From Actinomycetota bacterium (GTDB lineage: Bacteria; Actinomycetota; CADDZG01; WHSQ01): DNA of 42,036 nucleotides. Made by a program: the position numbers and the translations under genes. The stretch lies in NCBI GenBank assembly GCA_016781115.1, contig JADDQX010000001.1, positions 1-42,036 on the forward strand, written 5' to 3'. The first letter of the stretch is position 1. Each line of letters opens with the position of its first letter. Below the pieces are notes generated by a model, which saw only the letters and a program-made list of their open reading frames with translations, searched no databases and had not been told where the DNA came from. This document shows positions 1 through 7,215 of the stretch, piece after piece.

Positions 1-16
1 CTACGTTGGGACGTAG
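1..16. terminator. Hairpin downstream of tRNA-Asp, possible terminator
   Basis: Perfect inverted repeat CTACGT-TGGG-ACGTAG (6-bp stem, 4-nt loop) lies 20 bp beyond the 3' end of the leftward tRNA-Asp. The window ends here, so a following T-run cannot be seen. Its role as a terminator is inferred from position only. Confidence 0.3.
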
Positions 17-36
17 GCCAGTAAGCAGAGAACGGG

Positions 37-111
37 CGCCCCAGACCGGACTTGAACCGGCGACCTTCTCCTTGACAGGGAGATGAGCACTCCAGACTGC
101 TCCACTGGGGC
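37..111 (-). tRNA. tRNA-Asp (anticodon GTC)
   Basis: The minus strand folds as a full cloverleaf. The acceptor stem is GCCCCAG with CTGGGGC, the anticodon stem is TCTCC/GGAGA around the loop CTGTCAA (anticodon GTC, Asp), and the T-arm contains GGTTCAAGTCC. The discriminator base is G, as usual for tRNA-Asp. CCA is not encoded; the bases after the discriminator read CCCG. It diverges from tRNA-Phe, leaving 54 bp for both promoters. Confidence 0.95.
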
Positions 112-150
112 GAGAGACGTGAGGCTAACAGACGTACTACGACAGATTGC

Positions 151-156
151 TATCCT
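151..156 (+). promoter_or_regulatory. Candidate -10 box for tRNA-Phe
   Basis: TATCCT ends 9 bp before the mature 5' end of tRNA-Phe, a suitable distance for a -10 element. No clear -35 box is visible. The 54-bp divergent spacer must also hold the tRNA-Asp promoter. Confidence 0.35.
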
Positions 157-165
157 GCGCCCCCG

Positions 166-238
166 GGCGAGGTAGCTCAGTTGGCAGAGCACGCGACTGA
201 AAATCGCGGTGTCGACAGTTCGATTCTGTCCCTCGCCA
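166..238 (+). tRNA. tRNA-Phe (anticodon GAA)
   Basis: Complete cloverleaf: acceptor stem GGCGAGG/CCTCGCC, anticodon stem CGCGA/TCGCG around CTGAAAA (anticodon GAA, Phe), and T-arm with the GTTCGATTC signature. The discriminator base is A, and CCA is not encoded. It is convergent with bldC. Confidence 0.96.
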
Positions 239-258
239 CGTCCATCCTCGGACGCGAA

Positions 259-288
259 AACGGACGCCCGAGGGCGCCCGTGTCCGTT
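259..288. terminator. Hairpin between tRNA-Phe and bldC
   Basis: Outer arms AACGGAC (259-265) and GTCCGTT (282-288) pair perfectly, with a short GCC/GGC helix inside. The hairpin sits between the end of tRNA-Phe (238) and the stop of convergent bldC (302), where a two-way terminator is expected. No T-run is seen, so this rests on position and symmetry. Confidence 0.35.
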
Positions 289-301
289 GAAGTTGAGAGC
301 T

Positions 302-493
302 TCAGTCCTGAAGCTGCTTGGCTCCCTCTAGGAACCTGCGCACCTCGTCGGCCCGGTAGCGACGGTGTCCCCCGAGAGTCCTGATCGAGGAAAGCTTGCC
401 CGCCTTAGCCCAGCGAGTGACGGTCTTCGGGTCCACCCTGAAGAGCGCTGCGACCTCGGCCGGCGTCAAAAGGGTGTCGTCCTTCTGAGCCAT
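302..493 (-). CDS. bldC: BldC-type MerR-family small DNA-binding protein
   Basis: 63-residue protein that is almost entirely a winged-helix MerR-like DNA-binding domain: LLTPAEVAALFRVDPKTV, then TRWAKAGKLSSIRTLGGHRR, then YRADEV. This closely matches Streptomyces BldC, a developmental regulator that binds DNA without the usual MerR dimerisation helix. The reading frame is open further upstream, but the start at 493 is preferred because GGAGG lies 6 bp before it; a second ATG at 496 is too close to that site. No effector domain is present. The 220-bp region upstream holds several inverted repeats (see separate entries). The family call is firm; a role in development is not implied for this organism. 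Confidence 0.9.
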   Translation of the reverse strand: MAQKDDTLLTPAEVAALFRVDPKTVTRWAKAGKLSSIRTLGGHRRYRADEVRRFLEGAKQLQD

Positions 494-516
494 CATTGGC
501 CTCCAATTCCCACGTC

Positions 517-535
517 GGATCGGCGGTTCCGATCC
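517..535. promoter_or_regulatory. Inverted repeat in the bldC leader
   Basis: GGATCGG-CGGTT-CCGATCC is a perfect 7-bp inverted repeat with a 5-nt spacer, 23 nt upstream of the bldC start. It could be an operator or an RNA hairpin in the 5' leader just before the ribosome-binding site. Confidence 0.45.
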
Positions 536-602
536 ACCTTCGCCACAGATGCCCGAAATGCTCTGTCGCAGGGAAATCATCGGCTTAGACGCGGCGATCT
601 GT

Positions 603-622
603 AATGGCTATTTAGGGCCATT
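603..622. promoter_or_regulatory. Inverted repeat upstream of bldC (distal 1)
   Basis: AATGGC (603-608) and GCCATT (617-622) form a perfect 6-bp inverted repeat with an 8-nt, AT-rich spacer. It lies in the otherwise empty 220-bp gap between the unknown gene at 714 and bldC. The GGCCAT half (616-621) recurs inverted as ATGGCC at 640-645. Confidence 0.35.
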
Positions 623-635
623 TTGGGGCTTTCGC

Positions 636-654
636 AGCTATGGCCGACATAGCT
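636..654. promoter_or_regulatory. Inverted repeat upstream of bldC (distal 2)
   Basis: AGCTATG-GCCGA-CATAGCT is a perfect 7-bp inverted repeat with a 5-nt spacer. There is no T-run, so an operator is as likely as a terminator for the gene ending at 714. Together with 603-622 and 517-535 it makes this gap unusually rich in dyad symmetry. Confidence 0.4.
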
Positions 655-713
655 CCAGCGAACTAGTCAGAAAGGGGCAAATCGCCCGCTCCCCTAGGTC
701 CCCGCCTCCGCTC

Positions 714-1520
714 TTAGTTGACGACCTCTTTCGCTCGCACCTCGGTCCAGCGTTCCGTCAGCGCGCTGAAGAGGCGGCCTGCACGGATGAGGTCTCCCCC
801 CTCCAACGCATCGAGACAGGCGGCCACTTCGGCGGCCGACTGGTCCTCGAGTAGATCTTCGTGGGAGAACATCGTCGCCACCGAGCCGTAGTCGAGCTCC
901 ATCAGCCCGTCGCTGGTGAACCCGTCCAGCCACTCGACCAGCTCGCGCACTGCAGCGGTGACACCGTCGTCGATCCAGGTCTCTTCCAGCACCGCTAGGC
1001 AGCGGACCAGTCGCGCCTTCGCGGTAGACAGCTGCGTCTCGTAGCGGATCCGGAGCCCGTTCTTGTCTTCGGTGAGGATCCTCTCGGAGCCGTCGAAGGC
1101 GCCGAACCACCTGAGCGGCACGTGCCAGTTCGCGTGCAGGATGTGCGACCGCACCTCCGGCCGCTCGTCCCCCAACACCGCGAGCTCGTGCGCTGCTCGC
1201 CGCGCCTCGGCTTCGGGCACGAACGCCTCCGCTACTTCTTCGGGAACGCTGTTGCGGAACGCGAGCAGTGCCGCCAACATCCGCAGCCTCGTGCGCCAGG
1301 GACAGATCAACAGCTGACCGTCCAGCTCCCGGACGAACGCTCCTTCGGTTGGAGTGGCGAGGTTCTGATCTGCAGGAAGCGCAGTGGCGATCAGCCAGCG
1401 ACGAGCTTCTTTGGGCTCGGAGCTTTCATCGTCGCGGCAGTTCTCCACCCACTGTTCCTGTTCCTCCGCAGGGAACGAAGACAGAGGCTGATAGATGCGC
1501 AGGTACGCCGTGTTGATCAT
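714..1520 (-). CDS. Conserved hypothetical protein
   Basis: 268-residue soluble protein without signal peptide or membrane segment. I do not recognise a catalytic motif. It is rich in acidic residues, Trp and Leu (for example QWVENCRDDESSEPKEARRW near residue 22) and appears mostly helical. The N-terminal INTAYLRIYQPLSSFP looks conserved-protein-like rather than random. The start ATG at 1520 lies 9 bp after a TAGCAT box on the minus strand, which suggests a nearly leaderless transcript. It diverges from the leucine dehydrogenase gene and is followed after 220 bp by bldC. Function unknown; the reading frame itself looks real from its length, codon use and position. Confidence 0.7.
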   Translation of the reverse strand: MINTAYLRIYQPLSSFPAEEQEQWVENCRDDESSEPKEARRWLIATALPADQNLATPTEGAFVRELDGQLLICPWRTRLRMLAALLAFRNSVPEEVAEAFVPEAEARRAAHELAVLGDERPEVRSHILHANWHVPLRWFGAFDGSERILTEDKNGLRIRYETQLSTAKARLVRCLAVLEETWIDDGVTAAVRELVEWLDGFTSDGLMELDYGSVATMFSHEDLLEDQSAAEVAACLDALEGGDLIRAGRLFSALTERWTEVRAKEVVN

Positions 1521-1529
1521 CTGATCGCG

Positions 1530-1581
1530 ATGCTACCCAGTGCCTGTGACAAGAGAGCGGCAATCGTCCAGGCGGTAGCAT
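1530..1581. promoter_or_regulatory. Divergent promoter region with mirrored GGTAGCAT boxes
   Basis: ATGCTACC (1530-1537) and GGTAGCAT (1574-1581) are a perfect 8-bp inverted pair 36 bp apart in the 117-bp gap between divergent genes. Each arm presents TAGCAT as a possible -10 box pointing outward: one 9 bp before the start at 1520, the other 56 bp before the start at 1638. No good -35 boxes are visible. Confidence 0.4.
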
Positions 1582-1637
1582 GGCCGGCGAAGCTGAGACG
1601 ACGGCGTTTCGGCGGAGACCACAGGAGTCCCCCTTCC

Positions 1638-2729
1638 ATGAGCGTGTTCGAGCACATCAACGGCGATGGCTACGAGCAGATCGTCTTCTGCTCAGACGAC
1701 CAGTCGGGCCTGCGGGCGATCATCGCGATCCATTCGACGGCTCTGGGGCCTGCCCTCGGGGGGACCCGGTTCTACCCCTATGACAGAGAGGAAGACGCGC
1801 TGGTCGACGTCTTGCGGCTCGCGAAGGGCATGACCTACAAGGCCGCGGCAGCGGGCCTCGACCTCGGCGGCGGCAAGGCTGTGATCATCGGCGATCCTCG
1901 GCGCATCAAGACCGAGGAGCTGTTGCGGGCTTACGGGCGTTTCGTCGAGACACTGGGCGGGCGCTACATCACCGCGGAGGATGTCGGCACCGCTCTGGAA
2001 GATATGGACATCGTTCGTCGAGAGTCGCGCTGGGTCACCGGCTGCTCGCACACGTATGGCGGATCGGGAGATCCGTCCCCCGTCACCGCGCACGGCGTGC
2101 TGAACGGGATCAAAGCGTGCCTGTTGGAGGTCTTCGGCTCGCCGGAACTCGCCGGCCGTACGGTCGCGCTGCAGGGGGTCGGAAAGGTCGGCTACGCGCT
2201 GTGTGGCTACCTCGTCAACGAGGGAGCCACCGTCACGATCGGCGACATCGATGTCGACAACATGGCGCGCGCGGTGAAGGACCATGGAGTCGAGACCGTC
2301 CCGCTCGAGGACATCCACAAGGTCGAATGCGACGTATTCGCGCCGTGTGCGTTGGGTGGCGGGATCAACGACGACACGATCTCGGAGTTCAACTGCAAGA
2401 TCATCGCGGGGGCCGCGAACAACCAGCTGGCGCGCGAGGAGCACGGAGAGAAGTTGCGCGATCTCGGCATCCTGTACGCGCCAGACTTCGTCATCAACGC
2501 GGGCGGCCTAATCAACGTCGAAGACGAGCTCCGCGGCTATGACCGAGACAGAGCGATGGCTCGGGTCGAGGGCATCTACAAGCAGATGCAACACATCTTC
2601 ACCCTCGCGAAGGAGACCGGGCTGTCCACGGCCAAGGCTGCCGAGCTCCACGCGCAGGAGCGCATCCGAAAGATCAGTCGCATCAGGTTGGTCCGAACCG
2701 CGGAGTTCGGCCCGAGCGCGACCAACTAG
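1638..2729 (+). CDS. Leucine/valine (branched-chain amino acid) dehydrogenase
   Basis: 363-residue Glu/Leu/Phe/Val dehydrogenase family enzyme, which reversibly and oxidatively deaminates branched-chain amino acids to 2-oxoacids with NAD. The substrate region has KGMTYKAA (Lys68) and LDLGGGKAVI, whose Lys80 is the family's catalytic lysine. The NAD-binding Rossmann motif LQGVGKVGYAL begins near residue 178. Length matches leucine and valine dehydrogenases (about 360) and is much shorter than glutamate dehydrogenases. The frame is open far upstream, but the start at 1638 is chosen from the family N-terminus and AGGAG at 1623-1627. The genes for a 2-oxoacid dehydrogenase follow after 11 bp, so the product 2-oxoacid is probably passed to that complex. 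Leu versus Val preference cannot be read from sequence. Confidence 0.92.
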   Translation: MSVFEHINGDGYEQIVFCSDDQSGLRAIIAIHSTALGPALGGTRFYPYDREEDALVDVLRLAKGMTYKAAAAGLDLGGGKAVIIGDPRRIKTEELLRAYGRFVETLGGRYITAEDVGTALEDMDIVRRESRWVTGCSHTYGGSGDPSPVTAHGVLNGIKACLLEVFGSPELAGRTVALQGVGKVGYALCGYLVNEGATVTIGDIDVDNMARAVKDHGVETVPLEDIHKVECDVFAPCALGGGINDDTISEFNCKIIAGAANNQLAREEHGEKLRDLGILYAPDFVINAGGLINVEDELRGYDRDRAMARVEGIYKQMQHIFTLAKETGLSTAKAAELHAQERIRKISRIRLVRTAEFGPSATN

Positions 2730-2740
2730 ACCCCAGCGCG

Positions 2741-3862
2741 ATGAGTGAGATCGTTCGCGTCATCGGTAACGGCGCCGACCTCGCGGACGGCGAGGTCCCG
2801 AACGAGCTCGCGGAGAAGGATCTGATCGAGCTGTTCCGGTGGCTCGTGTTGCTGCGGACGTTCGACGAACGAGCCGTCGCACTCCAGAGACAGGGACGGA
2901 TCGGTACCTACGCTCTCTACTGGGGCGAGGAGGCGACGCAGGCGGGCGCCCTCTATGCATGTGAGGACGCCGACTGGGTGTTCCCGTCCTACAGACAGAA
3001 CGCGATCGGCATCCTTCGCGGGGTCCCCGCGTCGACCGTGCTCGCGTGGTGGCGTGGTTACGGCGGGACCCACGGGTTCTGGAACCCACGCGACCACCGG
3101 GTGGGGCCGATCACGGTGCCCATCGCGACGCACCTCCCGCATGCGGTCGGCGTCGCCTGGGCGGCGAAGATCCGTAAGGACCGTGCCTCTTCGCTCGCGT
3201 GGTTCGGCGACGGGGCGACATCCGAAGGTGATTTCCACGAGGCCATGAATTTCGCATCCGTCCTCAAGACCTCGACGGTCTTCTTCTGCGTGAACAACCA
3301 GTGGGCGATCTCCACACCGATCTCGAAGCAGATGGCGAGCGAGACGATCGCGCAGAAGGCGGTCGCATACGGGATGCCGGGCGTGCGGGTGGACGGCTTC
3401 GACCCCATCGCATGCTGGAAGGTGACGAGGGACGCGCTCGAGCGAGGGCGGCAGGGCGGGGGCCCGACGCTGATCGAGGCGTACTGCTACCGGATCATGC
3501 CCCACGGGACCGCCGACGATCCTCGGTTGTATCGCGACGAAGCGGAGAGCGAGCACTGGCGAGCACTGGAGCCGGTGGGACGGATGGCGGAATTCCTCCG
3601 GCGTCGATCGATCCTGGACGACGCGCAGGAGGAACAGATCAGAGCCGAGGCCAAGCAGCTGGTGGCACAAGCGGTCACAGATATGGAAGCCATCGCGCAT
3701 CCCGGCCAAGAGATCCTGTTCGACCACGTCTACGCATCGGGCCGCCCTTGGAACTTCGACGAGGCGCTCGATGAGCTGCACCAGGTGGAGCGACCCGCGG
3801 AGGTGAAGCCACTCGGCCCCCCCACCACCCCCGGCGCGGGCGAGGAGGGCAAGACCATATGA
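2741..3862 (+). CDS. 2-oxoacid dehydrogenase E1 component, alpha subunit
   Basis: 373 residues, thiamine diphosphate-dependent E1 alpha. The TPP/Mg motif runs from GDGATSEGDF (GDG at 156-158) to the paired Asn at 185-186. SYRQ near residue 83 and GFW near 112 fit the usual E1alpha pattern. With E1beta it decarboxylates a 2-oxoacid and acylates the lipoyl group of E2. The start codon of the next gene overlaps this stop (ATGA), so the two are translationally coupled. The family includes both pyruvate and branched-chain 2-oxoacid dehydrogenases. The leucine dehydrogenase immediately upstream favours the branched-chain role, but pyruvate is not excluded. Confidence 0.92.
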   Translation: MSEIVRVIGNGADLADGEVPNELAEKDLIELFRWLVLLRTFDERAVALQRQGRIGTYALYWGEEATQAGALYACEDADWVFPSYRQNAIGILRGVPASTVLAWWRGYGGTHGFWNPRDHRVGPITVPIATHLPHAVGVAWAAKIRKDRASSLAWFGDGATSEGDFHEAMNFASVLKTSTVFFCVNNQWAISTPISKQMASETIAQKAVAYGMPGVRVDGFDPIACWKVTRDALERGRQGGGPTLIEAYCYRIMPHGTADDPRLYRDEAESEHWRALEPVGRMAEFLRRRSILDDAQEEQIRAEAKQLVAQAVTDMEAIAHPGQEILFDHVYASGRPWNFDEALDELHQVERPAEVKPLGPPTTPGAGEEGKTI

Positions 3863-4875
3863 CCGCAGTCAACATGGTTGAGGCTCTGAACAAGGGTCTT
3901 CACGAAGCCATGACGGCGGACGACAGAGTCGTCGTGTTGGGCGAAGACGTCGCGAAGACCGGCGGCGTCTTCCGCGTGACCGCGGGCCTACTCGACCGTT
4001 TCGGCGACGACAGGGTCGTGGACACTCCGCTGGCGGAAGCGGGCATCGTAGGTTCCGCGATCGGCATGGCCGTCTACGGCCTGCTGCCGGTGGCCGAGAT
4101 CCAGTTCGACTCCTTCGTCTACCCGGGGTTCGAGCAGATCGTCGTGCACGCGGCCCGCTATGCGTGGCGGACCAAGGGCGAGGTGCCGGCATCGATCGTG
4201 ATCCGCATCCCTTACGGCGGCGGCGTCCGGATGCCGGAGCTCCACTCCGACTCGCCGGAGTCACTATTCGTTCACACGCCGGGGCTCAAGGTGGTCTGCC
4301 CCTCGACGCCTGCGGACGCGCGCAACATGATCCTCGCCGCGATCGAAGATCCCGATCCGGTCATCTTCATGGAGCCGAAGCGCATCTACCGGGCGGGACG
4401 GCAGGAGATCCCGGACGAGCCGCCGTTCACGGTTGGCAACGGAAGCCCTAACGGCGCACTCAACGAGTACCTCTCCAAGGCCCGCGTGGCGCGCGAGGGA
4501 GACGACCTCGCCATCTTCACGTACGGCGCAACGGTCCCGCTAACGATCGATGCCGCGGAGAAGCTCGCTCGGGAGGAGCGGGTCGAAGCGCGTGTCGTAG
4601 ATCTTCGGTCGCTGTACCCACTCGACGTCCACGCGATCGAGAAGGCGGCCTCGGAATGTCGCCGCGCCTTGGTGGTGCATGAGGCTCCACGGACCGCCGG
4701 AGTGGGCGCCGAGGTGTCGAGCCTGATCCACGAGCGCGTGATGCTGGATCTCGAAGCGCCGGTCGGCCGCGTCACCGGCTACGACGCGCCGTTCCCGCAG
4801 TTCGCCAACGAAGACGATTACCTGCCATCCGTCGACCGCATCTTCGCGGGAGCGAAGAAGGTTCTCGAGTTCTGA
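3859..4875 (+). CDS. 2-oxoacid dehydrogenase E1 component, beta subunit
   Basis: 338 residues, the normal length for E1 beta. It shows the conserved VLGEDVAKTGGVFRVT start, DTPLAEAGIVGSAIGMA, EIQFDSFVYPGFEQIV and the C-terminal transketolase domain with FTYGATV and VVDLRSLYPLD. E1 beta provides the glutamate that activates TPP and much of the E2-binding surface. It starts inside the stop of the alpha gene (ATGA) and ends inside the start of the E2 gene (TGATG), a tight co-translated unit. No separate regulator is present in the operon. Confidence 0.93.
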   Translation: MTAVNMVEALNKGLHEAMTADDRVVVLGEDVAKTGGVFRVTAGLLDRFGDDRVVDTPLAEAGIVGSAIGMAVYGLLPVAEIQFDSFVYPGFEQIVVHAARYAWRTKGEVPASIVIRIPYGGGVRMPELHSDSPESLFVHTPGLKVVCPSTPADARNMILAAIEDPDPVIFMEPKRIYRAGRQEIPDEPPFTVGNGSPNGALNEYLSKARVAREGDDLAIFTYGATVPLTIDAAEKLAREERVEARVVDLRSLYPLDVHAIEKAASECRRALVVHEAPRTAGVGAEVSSLIHERVMLDLEAPVGRVTGYDAPFPQFANEDDYLPSVDRIFAGAKKVLEF

Positions 4876-6128
4876 TGCCGGACTTCTTGCTGCCCGACCT
4901 CGGCGAGGGCCTCACCGAGGGTGAGATCGACCGCTGGCTCGTCAAAGAGGGCGACACGGTCGCCGAAGACGACCCGCTCGTCGAGGTCATCACCGACAAG
5001 GCGACGGCCGAGATCCCGTCGCCCTTCGCCGGCGTCGTGACCAAGATCCACGTTCCCGCCGGCGCCGTCGTTGCGGTCGGCACCGCTCTTGTCACCATCG
5101 GCGAAAGTGTTCCGGGGGAGTCGGTTGCGTTGGGGGGTGGGGGCCGCGCACCGTCACCTGCGGGACCAGACGCCTCCGCCTTCGGCTCCGGGGTCGATGG
5201 TCCCCACGGCAACGGCGACGCACCCCCACTCCCACCTCGACCCGTCGAAACACGTACGAACCCCATCGGCGTCAAGGCGATGCCTCCTGTTCGGAAATTG
5301 GCTCGCGAACTCGGCATCGATCTTGCTGCCATCAGGGGGAGCGGGCCGGGCGGACGCGTCCTTCGGGCCGATGTTGAGGCTGCGGCCAATGGTCATGCTC
5401 CCGGTCTCGAGACGGGTCGGATCGAAGGCGGGGGCGAACGGCGCGAGCCCCTGCGGGGCGTGCGACGGGTGATCGCTCAGAGGATGGCGGACGCCCATCG
5501 GATCGTTCCGCCGGTTACTCATGTTGAGGAGTGCGACGTGACCGAGCTCGATGCGACGCGGAAGCTCGCGAACGAGCGGTCACCTGACGAGCTTCGGCTC
5601 ACTTACATACCGTTCATCGTCAAAGCCGTAGTGACCGCTCTCCGCGATTACCCGGCATTGAATGCCTCGCTTGATGAGGAGGCTGGCGAGATCGTCTTCC
5701 ACGATCGTTTCGACATCGGCATCGCGGTGGATACTCCGGCCGGGCTTACGGTCCCGGTCGTTCGCGGCGCGGACAAGAAGCGCCTGCGCGAGGTGGCGGT
5801 TGACGTGGACCGTTTGGCTTCCGCCGCGCGCGCGGGGAGGTCCAAGAGCGAAGATCTACGGGACGCGACGTTCACGATCTCGAGCCCCGGCCCCTTCGGA
5901 GGACTCATGGCAACGCCGATCGTCTTCCATCCGCAGTCGGCGATCCTGGGCGTACACCGGGCCACGGACCGGCCGGTCGTCCGGGACGGACAGATCGTCA
6001 TCCGGAAGATGATGAACCTCTCGATCACCTTCGACCACCGCATCCTCGACGGGATGACGGCCGCGAGGTTCATCTTGGACGTGGTTCGCCTGCTGGAGCA
6101 CCCCGCCGTCCTCGCGTTGGAGGCCTGA
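4875..6128 (+). CDS. 2-oxoacid dehydrogenase E2, dihydrolipoamide acyltransferase
   Basis: 417 residues with the full E2 layout. An N-terminal lipoyl domain has the DKA motif (lipoylated Lys42). A Gly/Pro/Ala-rich linker follows at about 80-130. A peripheral subunit-binding domain spans about 135-172 (PPVRKLARELG, then GSGPGGRV). The catalytic acyltransferase domain ends in FDHRILDG with His388 and Asp392. Only one lipoyl domain is present. E2 forms the core that moves the acyl group to CoA. No E3 (lipoamide dehydrogenase) gene is in the window, so a shared E3 elsewhere is presumed. Substrate is uncertain between branched-chain acyl and acetyl groups. Confidence 0.93.
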   Translation: MPDFLLPDLGEGLTEGEIDRWLVKEGDTVAEDDPLVEVITDKATAEIPSPFAGVVTKIHVPAGAVVAVGTALVTIGESVPGESVALGGGGRAPSPAGPDASAFGSGVDGPHGNGDAPPLPPRPVETRTNPIGVKAMPPVRKLARELGIDLAAIRGSGPGGRVLRADVEAAANGHAPGLETGRIEGGGERREPLRGVRRVIAQRMADAHRIVPPVTHVEECDVTELDATRKLANERSPDELRLTYIPFIVKAVVTALRDYPALNASLDEEAGEIVFHDRFDIGIAVDTPAGLTVPVVRGADKKRLREVAVDVDRLASAARAGRSKSEDLRDATFTISSPGPFGGLMATPIVFHPQSAILGVHRATDRPVVRDGQIVIRKMMNLSITFDHRILDGMTAARFILDVVRLLEHPAVLALEA

Positions 6129-6250
6129 GCGAGCTTTTATCCCTCTCATCCCGAAGTGGCGGCGTGGCGGGTCCGCCGGGAGTGTAGTTGTAGGTCATCG
6201 CGAAGTGCTCGGTTCCGGTACCTCTGCTCCGACTCGGCAGCACCCGCGAG

Positions 6251-7201
6251 CTACGCCGGTCGCGCGCCGATCGTGTTGCGCAGGATCCCGATGTGTTCGA
6301 TCTCCAGCTCCACGACGTCTCCGGGGGTGAGCTGACGCCCGAGATCCAGACCACAACAACCGCCGGGGGTCCCCGACCCGTAGACGTCGCCCGGAAAGAC
6401 ATCTTCAGCTTGTGAGACGTGTGCCAGCATCTGGCTCCAGCTCCAGTGGGCTGCCGATGAACGTGCTCGTCCCCATTCCTCGCCGTTGACCCGACAGATC
6501 ATGGCGAGATCCGGTTCCGGCCCCACCTCATCCGCGGTCACGATGCACGGCCCCAGCGCGTTGGCGAAGTCCTTGCCCTTCGCTGGGCCGAGCCAGGCAG
6601 ACATCTCGCTCGACTGGACGTCGCGCGCGGAGAAGTCGTTGAAGATCGTGAATCCGAAGATGTGCTTGCCGGCTTCGTCGGCTCGGATGTCTCTGCCGCG
6701 CTTGCCGACGATCATGGCGAGCTCGAGCTCGAAGTCGAGGCGGTCCGTGTACGCGGGCCACCTGCACTCGGCGTTAGGCCCGATGATGGTCCGGTGGTTC
6801 CCCTTGTAGTACACCGGCGCCTCGTACCAGTACTCCGGCACCGCGACCTGGCGGCGTTCGGCTCCGCGACGCACGTGATCTTCGAACGCGAGGAAGTCAC
6901 GCAGAGACTGGACCCGATCCAAAGGGCATAGCAACCGGGTATCTCCATCGTCGGGCGACAGCATGAAGTCGGGGATGGTCGATGCCGCGCGGACCACGTC
7001 GCGGACCTCACTCCAAACCTCGGGACCCTGCTGGATCAAGGCATCCGTCGAGACGAGGAAGGAAGCGGTCTCGGGACTGAGACGCGTGCCGGTCACCTCG
7101 TTCCACGCGTCCAGCAGGTCGACGGGTGCCGACGAGCCCACCGCCACGGCTACCCGCGGCTGATAACCCCCGCGGTCGGATACGAAACGGTACAGCCGCA
7201 A
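6251..7201 (-). CDS. Fumarylacetoacetate hydrolase family protein
   Basis: 316 residues, FAH superfamily. The metal-binding core is visible as FELELAMIVGKRG, then the FGFTIFNDFSARDVQ block, then KGKDFANALGPCIVT and the C-terminal GDVYGSGTPGGCCG. It is the last gene after HPP dioxygenase and homogentisate dioxygenase on the same strand (14-bp gap), which points to the final step of tyrosine breakdown, fumarylacetoacetate to fumarate and acetoacetate. The FAH family also contains other C-C hydrolases and isomerases. No maleylacetoacetate isomerase is nearby, so direct action on maleylacetoacetate is a possible alternative. Confidence 0.87.
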   Translation of the reverse strand: MRLYRFVSDRGGYQPRVAVAVGSSAPVDLLDAWNEVTGTRLSPETASFLVSTDALIQQGPEVWSEVRDVVRAASTIPDFMLSPDDGDTRLLCPLDRVQSLRDFLAFEDHVRRGAERRQVAVPEYWYEAPVYYKGNHRTIIGPNAECRWPAYTDRLDFELELAMIVGKRGRDIRADEAGKHIFGFTIFNDFSARDVQSSEMSAWLGPAKGKDFANALGPCIVTADEVGPEPDLAMICRVNGEEWGRARSSAAHWSWSQMLAHVSQAEDVFPGDVYGSGTPGGCCGLDLGRQLTPGDVVELEIEHIGILRNTIGARPA

Positions 7202-7215
7202 CCTAGAAGATCCGC

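Noticed and set aside
1..192. 63-codon minus-strand frame at the left edge
   Set aside because: It runs through tRNA-Asp and the tRNA promoters, so it is not a protein gene.
6129..6250. Intrinsic terminator between E2 and the FAH gene
   Set aside because: A short GGCG/CGCC hairpin is present, but it has a weak stem and no T-run; not distinct enough to call.
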